A stretch of DNA of 5,913 nucleotides, taken from Flavobacteriaceae bacterium (GTDB lineage Bacteria > Bacteroidota > Bacteroidia > Flavobacteriales > Flavobacteriaceae). A program made the translations under genes and the position numbers. Of this stretch, positions 1 to 5,831 are shown in pieces. Numbering within the stretch: position 1 is the stretch's first letter; each line of letters opens with the position of its first letter. The stretch lies in contig PBVB01000008.1 in the NCBI GenBank assembly GCA_002728075.1, positions 47,174 to 53,086 of the forward strand. The letters run 5' to 3'. Under the pieces are notes generated by a model, which was not told the origin of the DNA, did no database searches, and was given only the letters and a program-made list of their open reading frames with translations.

Positions 1-10
1 GTTAAAAATG

Positions 11-85
11 TGGGCGCGAAGGGATTCGAACCCCTGACCCCTTGGGTGTAAACCAAGTGCTCTGAACCAACTGAGCTACGCGCCC
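11..85 (-). tRNA. tRNA-Val (anticodon TAC)
   Basis: A complete cloverleaf folds on the minus strand. The acceptor stem GGGCGCG/CGCGCCC (79-85 with 12-18) is perfect. It is followed by TA, a D stem GCTC/GAGC with a loop containing GG, an anticodon stem CTTGG/CCAAG, a 5-nt variable loop GGGTC, and a T stem AGGGG/CCCTT with the loop TTCGAAT. The anticodon loop is TTTACAC, giving anticodon TAC at 48-50, which reads valine GUA codons. The discriminator base is A at position 11. The next bases on the minus strand are CAT, so the 3' CCA is not encoded and must be added after transcription, as is common in Bacteroidota. The gene lies 35 bp downstream of folC in the same direction, with no terminator visible between them, and it has its own promoter-like element at 93-100. 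Confidence 0.97.
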
Positions 86-92
86 TGGAATG

Positions 93-100
93 CAAATATA
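93..100 (-). promoter_or_regulatory. Candidate Bacteroidota -7 promoter element for tRNA-Val
   Basis: The minus strand reads TATATTTG, an exact match to the Bacteroidota primary-sigma -7 consensus TAnnTTTG. It ends 7 nt before the first base of the mature tRNA. I could not find the matching -33 TTG at the expected distance; the bases there are A/T only. With normal spacing the start point would fall only a few bases before the tRNA 5' end, so the precursor leader would be very short. The exact match and its position between folC and the tRNA support it. The missing -33 box and the AT-rich background weaken it. Confidence 0.45.
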
Positions 101-120
101 GACTTATTTTTTAAATAGAT

Positions 121-1341
121 TTAAGGACTTAATATTTCTGAAACTGTGAAATTACTTCCACCAATAAAAATAAAATCATCATTTGAAGCTTCATTCAAAG
201 CCCTTTTGTAAGCTTCCTGAATAGATTCAAAAATCTGATAGTTAATATCTGTTTTTTTTAAAATTAAATCTAAATGGCCCAAACTTAATGCTCTAGATAT
301 TTTGGGTGTAGAAAAAAAATAAATCCCATCTTTTGGAAAAAGTTTTATAATTTTTTCAATTGGCTTATCCTTTACAAAGCCTAAAACAAAGATTTTTCTA
401 AAAGATTTAATTCTTCTAATTTCAGGAATAATCTCTTTAAATCCCTCTTCGTTATGCGCAACATCTGCTATTGTTAGTGGTTTATTTGAAACTTTTTCCC
501 ATCTGCCTCTAAATGAAGTATTTCTACTGATATTTAAAATCCCTCTTTTAAAAATTTCAGTAGTAATTTTATTTTCAAACAAAATTTGAATTGCGGCATA
601 GGCAGTGCTTTTGTTTTTTTTTTGATAATTGGTGTTATGCCTTAACTCAATGTCACTAGATAGAAAGTCTTCAGCAAAAAATATTTTTGATGACTCTCTT
701 TTAGCCTTTTCAATAAAAACTTTATCTGTTTCTTGATTTTTCTCACCTATTAAAACAGGTGTATTTTTTTTAATTATCCCTGCTTTTTCATTGGCAATAG
801 AGGTTATTTTGTCTCCAAGAAATTTTGTGTGATCATATCCTATGTTAGTTATAATAGAAAGTAAGGGCTGTATAACATTTGTTGCATCAAGCCTACCACC
901 TAATCCAACCTCTATAATAGCATAATCAACTTTTTGAAGCTTAAAATAAAAAATTGCCATTGCGAAAGAAATTTCAAAAAATGAATTTTTTTTCGAAAGA
1001 AAATAGTCTTTATTTTTAGCTACAAAATCAACAACAATTTTTTTTTCAATTTTATTTGTATTTATCTTTATTCTCTCTCTAAAGTCAAACATATGTGGAG
1101 AAGTAAATAATCCTACTTTTTTATTAAATTCCTGAAGAATCGAAGACAACATATGAGATGTTGAACCCTTCCCATTAGTTCCACCTACATGTATAAATTT
1201 TAAATTTGACTGAGGATTGCCAAGAAAATTTAAAAAATTTTTAATCCTCGATAATCCAGGTTTATATGATCCGCTACCTTTTAATTGATAAGGAGGTATC
1301 TGTTCATAAAGCCATTGAATTGTAGAATTATATTGTCTCAC
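121..1341 (-). CDS. folC: Bifunctional folylpolyglutamate synthase / dihydrofolate synthase
   Basis: This is a cytoplasmic Mur-ligase-family enzyme of folate metabolism. Family knowledge says it joins L-glutamate to dihydropteroate and then adds further glutamates to folates, using ATP. In its 406 residues one sees the P-loop GGTNGKGST (about 53-61), SPHMFDFRERI (81-91), the Mg-binding EVGLGGRLDATN (144-155), GYDHT (169-172), NEKAGI with the lysine that is carbamylated in FolC enzymes (K186), FRGRWE (277-282), and DVAHNEEG (293-300) where many homologues have DGAHNP. The length is normal for the family. The start is GTG at 1339-1341: the N-terminal part (EQIPPYQLKGSGSYK) aligns with the usual FolC N-terminus, and no ATG comes before about residue 64. 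The GTG shares its first G with the tonB stop TAG, and no Shine-Dalgarno sequence is visible, so translation is probably coupled to tonB. Whether it has both activities cannot be decided from sequence. Confidence 0.94.
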   Translation of the reverse strand: MRQYNSTIQWLYEQIPPYQLKGSGSYKPGLSRIKNFLNFLGNPQSNLKFIHVGGTNGKGSTSHMLSSILQEFNKKVGLFTSPHMFDFRERIKINTNKIEKKIVVDFVAKNKDYFLSKKNSFFEISFAMAIFYFKLQKVDYAIIEVGLGGRLDATNVIQPLLSIITNIGYDHTKFLGDKITSIANEKAGIIKKNTPVLIGEKNQETDKVFIEKAKRESSKIFFAEDFLSSDIELRHNTNYQKKNKSTAYAAIQILFENKITTEIFKRGILNISRNTSFRGRWEKVSNKPLTIADVAHNEEGFKEIIPEIRRIKSFRKIFVLGFVKDKPIEKIIKLFPKDGIYFFSTPKISRALSLGHLDLILKKTDINYQIFESIQEAYKRALNEASNDDFIFIGGSNFTVSEILSP

Positions 1342-2171
1342 TAATCTACCAACTTAAAATTGACAACTACAAATCCTATTTGAGAGTCAGGGGCATTTTC
1401 ATCAGAAAACCACTTATGTAAAAAGGCTGTTCTTTTTGCAGGCTCCAACAAACATGGGTGAACATTAGTACTCCCTTTAACACCAGGTTCTGCATTAATA
1501 ACATTTCCCATTTTATTTACTGTAATTCTCACAACTACTTTACCCTCCTGGTCACATACGGGTTTTACTGAACCGTTTGATTCGAGATTTCTTCCATTCA
1601 ATCCAAATCCATCTTTCTCACCTATTAATCCTGTTTTATTATAATAAGTATTCGAATACGGATTCCCAGAATCTATTTTACTTTCATTTTCATTTGGAGC
1701 ATTCTTATTATTTGTTTCAATAATTTCTTCAGCATTTATAATTTTATTTAAAATTGTTTTTGTTAACTTAGAAATTTCCGGTTTACTTTTTGGAACTTCC
1801 TCGTAAACTAAGGAATCACTTTGATCTATTTTTTTTTTGTCTAAACTCTTTTTTTTTGTTTTAGTACTATTTGACTTATCGTCAAATGAAACTATTGATT
1901 TTTTTTGGACTACCGCTTTAGATTTTAATTCTGAATCATTAGATTCATTAATGGGACTAGTCTTATTTATAGGAGTTTTAGAGCTTTCAAGGGCTACTTT
2001 TTTAATTAATTTTTCATCAGACAATGTGCCAAAATTTACCTCCACACCATACGAAATAGGTGGATCAAAAAAAGTTAATCCAAAAACAAAAAATATAAGA
2101 ATTAGCAAAAACCCAATCAATGAGGTTATAATAGCTGATTTTTTTTCATAAGGAGTAGAAAAAAACTTCAT
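1341..2171 (-). CDS. tonB: TonB family energy transducer, flavobacterial type
   Basis: This inner-membrane-anchored periplasmic protein is expected to pass proton-motive energy from ExbB/ExbD to TonB-dependent outer-membrane transporters. In its 276 residues a short cytoplasmic N-terminus (EKK at 9-11) is followed by one hydrophobic anchor at about 13-35 and DPP (36-38). Then comes a long polar linker (about 50-180) rich in Lys, Ser, Asn and Glu rather than the Pro-Lys repeats of classical TonB. A glycine-rich hinge GEKDGFGLNGR (184-194) leads to the TonB C-terminal domain (about 200-276), with GKVVVRITVNKMGNV, GVKGSTN and PCLLEPAKRTAFLHKW. Two cysteines, C206 and C240, lie in that periplasmic domain and could form a disulfide. 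The ATG is at 2169-2171, 2 bp after the exbD stop, with an A-rich rather than GGAGG-like leader. Two long A-tracts occur in the linker (see 1829-1857). The family is clear; which receptors it serves is unknown. Confidence 0.9.
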   Translation of the reverse strand: MKFFSTPYEKKSAIITSLIGFLLILIFFVFGLTFFDPPISYGVEVNFGTLSDEKLIKKVALESSKTPINKTSPINESNDSELKSKAVVQKKSIVSFDDKSNSTKTKKKSLDKKKIDQSDSLVYEEVPKSKPEISKLTKTILNKIINAEEIIETNNKNAPNENESKIDSGNPYSNTYYNKTGLIGEKDGFGLNGRNLESNGSVKPVCDQEGKVVVRITVNKMGNVINAEPGVKGSTNVHPCLLEPAKRTAFLHKWFSDENAPDSQIGFVVVNFKLVD

Positions 2172-2173
2172 TT

Positions 2174-2569
2174 TTATTTTTCTTTAACAGCTAGAACGAC
2201 TTTGATTGAATTTTTATTTGCAATGTCCATTAGGTAAACGATTTCTTTGATTGGAACCTTGCTGTCAGATCTTAAAATTATAACTCTTTTGTTTGATTTG
2301 GATAATTTTGTTATCAATTCATCTTTAATATTTTTCTTGCTAACAAACTGTCCGTCAATATAAAATCTATTTTTGCTATCTATTGAAACACTTATGTTTT
2401 CTCTATTTTCACTTTTACCTTTAGCTTGAGGTAATTTTACATCAATTGTATTTAAATTTTTAGCAAGAGTTGACGCTATCATAAAAAATATTAAAAGCAA
2501 AAAGACAACATCAGTCATTGAAGACATGTTGAAATTTGGTGTTATTTTATTTCTAGTCTTAAAATCCAT
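2174..2569 (-). CDS. exbD: ExbD/TolR family biopolymer transport protein
   Basis: This is a subunit of the ExbB-ExbD proton channel in the inner membrane that drives TonB. The 131 residues have the family layout: a short basic cytoplasmic N-terminus (RNKITPNFNMSSMTD), one membrane helix at about 19-37, and a periplasmic domain from about 40 to the end. D20, at the start of the helix in SMTDVVFLLLIFFMI, sits where the essential proton-carrying Asp of ExbD/TolR is found. The periplasmic part includes the typical IILRSDSKVPIKEIVYLMDIA segment (about 96-116; ExbD proteins usually have RAD at the RSD position). The start ATG (2567-2569) overlaps the exbB stop TAA by one base (TAATG) and no Shine-Dalgarno sequence is visible, which suggests coupled translation with exbB. 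A TolR role is less likely because the next gene is tonB-like and no tolA, tolB or pal is present. Confidence 0.94.
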   Translation of the reverse strand: MDFKTRNKITPNFNMSSMTDVVFLLLIFFMIASTLAKNLNTIDVKLPQAKGKSENRENISVSIDSKNRFYIDGQFVSKKNIKDELITKLSKSNKRVIILRSDSKVPIKEIVYLMDIANKNSIKVVLAVKEK

Positions 2570-3267
2570 TAACTTACTGGTTCATTAAGTAAATCCAAAA
2601 ACTCTAAAGATGATGCTTGCATTTGATATACCACCTTGCTTATTTTTACGACCAAATGATTATAGCATATATATCCAACAATTCCTACTACAAGTCCTGC
2701 AACCGTAGTTGTCATGGCAGTATAAAGTCCATCAGATAAAAGTTTCATATCAATACTGCCTCCAGCATTTGAAATCTCAAATATGGAAATAATCATCCCA
2801 ATTACAGTACCTAAAAAACCTATCATCGGTGAAGCTCCAGAAATAGTTGCCAAAACACTTATGTTTTTTTCTAGTTTGTAAATTTCTAAGCGCCCAGCGT
2901 TTTCAATAGCTGTATTAATATCTTCTAAAGGTCGACCTATTCTAGAAATACCTTTAGAAATTAATCTTACAACCGGAATTTCTGCTTTTAAACATCTTGA
3001 TTGGGCCTTTTCTATTTTTCCACTAGTAACAAATGTTTTTATTTCATTCATAAATGTTTTGTCTATCTTGACGGCAGCTTTTATTGTAAATAATCTCTCA
3101 AAATAAATGTATAATCCGATTAAAAGTAAAATAAATAATAAACCTATAATAATTTGGCCAGCTGTTCCACTACTTTGAATTAGCTCAATTAATGATATTG
3201 TTTTTTCAGTTTGTAAAACATTACTTTGTACCAATAAATTTTGATTAAAAATTAATATCATATTCAT
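2569..3267 (-). CDS. exbB: MotA/TolQ/ExbB family proton channel protein
   Basis: This is the multi-spanning subunit of the inner-membrane motor that uses the proton gradient to energise TonB. The 232 residues show three membrane segments: about 38-58 (ending in YIYFERLFTIKAA), 139-162 and 182-204. The cytoplasmic region between the first two carries ENAGRLEIYKLEKNISVLATISGASPM. The family signature is GFLGTVIGMI (150-159) in the second helix and LSDGLYTAMTTTVAGLVVGI (177-196) in the third, including the threonines that line the channel in ExbB/TolQ. The N-terminus, with ISLIELI before the first helix, matches flavobacterial ExbB. I use the ATG at 3265-3267; a second in-frame ATG at 3259-3261 is equally possible and changes only two residues. 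No Shine-Dalgarno sequence precedes either. It is the first gene of a tight exbB-exbD-tonB-folC unit, 41 bp after nhaD. Confidence 0.94.
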   Translation of the reverse strand: MNMILIFNQNLLVQSNVLQTEKTISLIELIQSSGTAGQIIIGLLFILLLIGLYIYFERLFTIKAAVKIDKTFMNEIKTFVTSGKIEKAQSRCLKAEIPVVRLISKGISRIGRPLEDINTAIENAGRLEIYKLEKNISVLATISGASPMIGFLGTVIGMIISIFEISNAGGSIDMKLLSDGLYTAMTTTVAGLVVGIVGYICYNHLVVKISKVVYQMQASSLEFLDLLNEPVS

Positions 3268-3302
3268 AGTTTTTATATGAACGAAAAAAAAATTGTTAAA
3301 GT

Positions 3303-3322
3303 ATTTTATTAATAAATAAAAT
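3303..3322 (-). terminator. Weak candidate terminator or processing hairpin after nhaD
   Basis: An 8-bp perfect inverted repeat (ATTTTATT at 3303-3310, AATAAAAT at 3315-3322, 4-nt loop) spans the nhaD stop codon at 3309-3311. On the minus strand it is followed about ten bases later by a run of nine T (3284-3292). That order, hairpin then T-run, resembles an intrinsic terminator. However, the stem has no G or C, the gap before the T-run is too long for a standard terminator, and such repeats arise easily in AT-rich DNA. It might only partly stop transcription between nhaD and exbB. Confidence 0.22.
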
Positions 3323-4637
3323 CTCTAATCAATATAAATGTAAAAGCTCCTGATAAAAATCCAATTAATGCTAACCAAGATATTTTTTTTAAATACCAAA
3401 AAAAGTCAATTTTCTCCATTCCCATAGCCACGACTCCGGCTGCTGATCCTATAATTAGCATACTACCACCAGTACCCGCAGAAAAAGCTATAAAATGCCA
3501 TAAAGGATTGTTAATTTCTTGAGAAAACATACCCATAGACGCAGCTACAAGAGGTACATTATCTATAACAGCTGAAGCTGTACCTAAGAGTACAACAACA
3601 ATATCAGTGTTTGGAAAAATTAAATTTAATGTATCAGCAAATGAAAACAATACACCTATAGATTCTAAAGCCCCTACAGATAAAAGAATTCCTAAAAAAA
3701 ACAAAATACTCGGTAATTCAATTTTAGATAAAGATTTGTGCACAGGACTATGATTAGCAGCGTCATCACTTTCATCATCAAATGAAGTAATATTTATTTT
3801 TGTTGAGCTTAAAATCTCAGCAAAAGAAGACACTAAAGCTAGAGAAAACATCATACCTACATAAGGAGGTAGGTGAGTTATGGTCTTGAAAACAGGCACA
3901 AAAATTATTGATGCTAGACCTAAATAGAGAATAGTTGATCCATTTTTATTCTCACTTTCCTGAATTTCGTCATGATCATAAGTTATATTTCCCTTAAAAG
4001 CAGGTAAAAAGGTTGCAACAGTTACAGGAACCATTAAACAAACAATTGAAGGAATTAGTAGATATGAAATTAACTTAATTGTTGTTACTTTTTTTCCAAT
4101 CCACAACATGGTGGTCGTAACATCACCAATGGGTGACCAAGCACCTCCAGCGTTTGCTGCGATTATGATTAGTCCAGCAAACCAAATTCTGACATTTCTA
4201 TCAGGAACTACTTTTTGTAAAATTGTAATTAAGACTATAGTTGCGGTCAAATTATCAATAATCGCTGAGAGAAAGAATGCAAGTATTGCAAAAATCCACA
4301 ATAATTTTTTTTTAGACTTGGTTTTAATGAAGTTTTTGATTGTTAAAAATCCGTTGAAATAATCAATTATTTCAACAATTGTCATTGCACCTAAAAGAAA
4401 AACTACAATTTCAGCGGTTTTACCTAAATGGTGAAGTAAAATTTCCTCTAAATGTGTTGGGACAAGTTTTTTTAAATTAGTATCAACCTCAAAAACAGGT
4501 ATGTGTGATAAAGCAACAATTGACCATAAAAAAGCCATCATCGCGAGTGCCGGAATTAATTTATCTATTTTGAGGGTGTGTTCTAATGTTATTGCTAAAT
4601 AGCCAATTATAAATACCGCTACAACAAGTGTTTCCAT
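3309..4637 (-). CDS. nhaD: Na+/H+ antiporter, NhaD type (ion transporter superfamily)
   Basis: This integral inner-membrane protein is predicted to export Na+ (or Li+) in exchange for H+, for sodium and pH homeostasis. Its 442 residues are mostly hydrophobic helices, in keeping with the NhaD family. It shows the two-repeat layout of the superfamily. The first half has AIIDNLTATIVLITIL (125-140, with D128, N129 and T131) and NAGGAWSPIGDVTTTM (162-177). The second half has SAVIDNVPLVAA (355-366) and GTGGSMLIIGSAAG (388-401). Two acidic, polar loops (about 219-233, with DHDEIQESE; about 285-300, with DDESDDAANHSPVH) separate helices and may sense ions or pH, which is inference. The ATG at 4635-4637 gives a normal N-terminus that runs straight into a helix; no clear Shine-Dalgarno sequence is seen. 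It lies 70 bp after anmK and 41 bp before exbB, so it could share a transcript with either. Arsenite permeases are related, but the repeat motifs fit NhaD better. Confidence 0.92.
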   Translation of the reverse strand: METLVVAVFIIGYLAITLEHTLKIDKLIPALAMMAFLWSIVALSHIPVFEVDTNLKKLVPTHLEEILLHHLGKTAEIVVFLLGAMTIVEIIDYFNGFLTIKNFIKTKSKKKLLWIFAILAFFLSAIIDNLTATIVLITILQKVVPDRNVRIWFAGLIIIAANAGGAWSPIGDVTTTMLWIGKKVTTIKLISYLLIPSIVCLMVPVTVATFLPAFKGNITYDHDEIQESENKNGSTILYLGLASIIFVPVFKTITHLPPYVGMMFSLALVSSFAEILSSTKINITSFDDESDDAANHSPVHKSLSKIELPSILFFLGILLSVGALESIGVLFSFADTLNLIFPNTDIVVVLLGTASAVIDNVPLVAASMGMFSQEINNPLWHFIAFSAGTGGSMLIIGSAAGVVAMGMEKIDFFWYLKKISWLALIGFLSGAFTFILIRDFIY

Positions 4638-4707
4638 TTAAAAATATTTACCCTGATCAAATGGGTATAAGACTAAAGTATTAATTTAAAATCTAAATTA
4701 GGGCCAA

Positions 4708-5766
4708 TCATGGTAAAAATATATTCCCTGTGGAATGATTTTTTTTTGCTCCAGTTACACTAGAATAGCAATTAACTTTATTTTGATCTCTTAATAGGCC
4801 TAAGAAGGCAAATATTATGGCCTCTTTAAAATTTATAACTTTTTTCTCTGGTATGCGGATAAGACATGATGTTCTATTTTTGATTTGCTCTATTAAAAAT
4901 GAGTTAAAAGCACCTCCTCCAGTGACTAGAGCCTCTTTTCTACCACTTAACTCGTAAGAAATTTTTTTAGCAATAAAAATCGTGTATGTATACAAAATAT
5001 CATTTATTGAGCATTTTTGATAGATTTCAAATACTGGAAGAATATTTTCTTTTACCCATTCAATTCCTAATGATTTAGGTGGTTTTAGCTTAAAAAAATT
5101 TAACTTATTTAATTTTCTTTCAAGCTCTGGGATCAATTTACCCTTACTGGCCAGCTCTCCATCTTTGTCATAGGGTTTGTTAAGTTTATTTGCAAGTGAG
5201 TTTAAAATTAAATTAGCTGGACAAATATCATATGCAATAGTTTTTTTTTCATTTTTAAGAGTAATATTTGCAAAACCTCCCAAGTTTATAAAAGTATCTG
5301 ATTGATGAAATAGTTTTATTTCTCCAACTGGTACAAGGGGGGCCCCTTGTCCGCCCATTTTAACATCTTTAGGTCTAAAATCACAAATAACTTTTTTGTT
5401 GATTAGTCTTGCAAGAATAGGTAAATTCCCAATTTGATAGGTTATTCCCGAGTTTGGTTGATGCAAAACAGTATGCCCATGTGAACTAATGAAATCAATT
5501 TCATGTTCATTGTTTTTTTTTAAAAATTTACTTATTTGTTTGGATAGATATATTGTATAAAATTGATCTAGAATTTTAATGTCATCGATATGAAGAGAAC
5601 TTGAATGTTTGAGTTTTTCATAAATTTTTTTTGGATATGGTTGTGTTGATGAAGAAATTAATTTAAAATACCATTTTGTTTCCTTAAAAAACTCAACTAA
5701 AACAAAATCCAAGCCATCTAACGAAGTACCCGACATGATTCCCACAACCTTATATTTATCTTTCAT
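4708..5766 (-). CDS. anmK: Anhydro-N-acetylmuramic acid kinase
   Basis: This cytoplasmic enzyme of cell-wall recycling uses ATP and water to open the 1,6-anhydro ring of anhydroMurNAc, giving MurNAc-6-phosphate, which MurQ (not in this window) would process. Numbered from the ATG, the 352 residues show IMSGTSLDGLD (10-20), SSHGHTVLHQP (94-104), the long family signature around DFRPKDVKMGGQGAPLVP (129-146), FINLGGFANIT (159-169), YDICPANLILN (179-189), YDKDGELASKG (199-209), TGGGAFN (282-288), and a C-terminal EAIIFAFLG with SVTGAKKNHSTG. D180 in DICPAN aligns with the proposed catalytic Asp of the DTGPGN motif in better-known AnmK proteins. N189 stands where many have Asp; I recall the same variant in other Bacteroidota. 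The start is the ATG at 5764-5766; an in-frame TTG at 5773-5775 would add only three residues and is less likely. No Shine-Dalgarno sequence is seen. Confidence 0.94.
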   Translation of the reverse strand: MKDKYKVVGIMSGTSLDGLDFVLVEFFKETKWYFKLISSSTQPYPKKIYEKLKHSSSLHIDDIKILDQFYTIYLSKQISKFLKKNNEHEIDFISSHGHTVLHQPNSGITYQIGNLPILARLINKKVICDFRPKDVKMGGQGAPLVPVGEIKLFHQSDTFINLGGFANITLKNEKKTIAYDICPANLILNSLANKLNKPYDKDGELASKGKLIPELERKLNKLNFFKLKPPKSLGIEWVKENILPVFEIYQKCSINDILYTYTIFIAKKISYELSGRKEALVTGGGAFNSFLIEQIKNRTSCLIRIPEKKVINFKEAIIFAFLGLLRDQNKVNCYSSVTGAKKNHSTGNIFLP

Positions 5767-5784
5767 TAAATACAAACTTTACTC

Positions 5785-5831
5785 AATATTATTAAATTTT
5801 CAATGATTGGATAAATTATTGAAATAATATT
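5785..5831. repeat. Interrupted inverted repeat in the anmK upstream region
   Basis: Two nested pairs of arms share one centre. The outer arms are AATATTATT (5785-5793) and AATAATATT (5823-5831), 9 bp and perfect. The inner arms are TCAATGATT (5800-5808) and AATTATTGA (5814-5822), with eight Watson-Crick pairs and one G-T. The loop is GGATA (5809-5813), and a 6-nt bulge (5794-5799) lies on one side only. The structure ends 18 bp before the anmK ATG on the minus strand. No T-run follows on either strand, so it does not look like a standard terminator. It could be an operator or a leader structure, or chance in very AT-rich DNA. No other assigned feature lies in 5767-5913. Confidence 0.4.

Noticed and set aside
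11..85. tRNA-Val as an integration (att) site
   Set aside because: No integrase, repeat of the tRNA 3' end, or foreign-looking genes are present in the window.
1837..2151. Plus-strand open frame of 104 codons inside tonB
   Set aside because: It lies fully antisense to tonB, whose protein has clear family features; the frame translates the complement of the low-complexity linker and resembles no known protein.
4108..4362. Plus-strand open frame of 84 codons inside nhaD
   Set aside because: It is antisense to the most conserved part of nhaD (the NAGGAWSPIGD and IIDNLTAT motifs) and has no recognisable domain.
4649..4667. TACCC/GGGTA hairpin between anmK and nhaD, followed by T5 on the minus strand
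   Set aside because: A 5-bp stem with a 9-nt loop and a short, separated T-run is too weak to call a terminator.
4682..4700. TAATTTA/TAAATTA inverted repeat in the same gap
   Set aside because: Seven AT-only base pairs without a following T-run; expected by chance in this composition.
5767..5775. Upstream TTG start for anmK, adding three residues
   Set aside because: The ATG at 5764-5766 gives the usual short lead-in to the IMSGTSLDG motif, and no ribosome-binding signal favours the TTG.
5773..5803. Promoter-like TTG-N19-TAAAGTTTG just ahead of anmK on the minus strand
   Set aside because: The -7 match is imperfect (one extra base between TA and TTTG), and the start point would fall at or past the ATG, leaving no leader.
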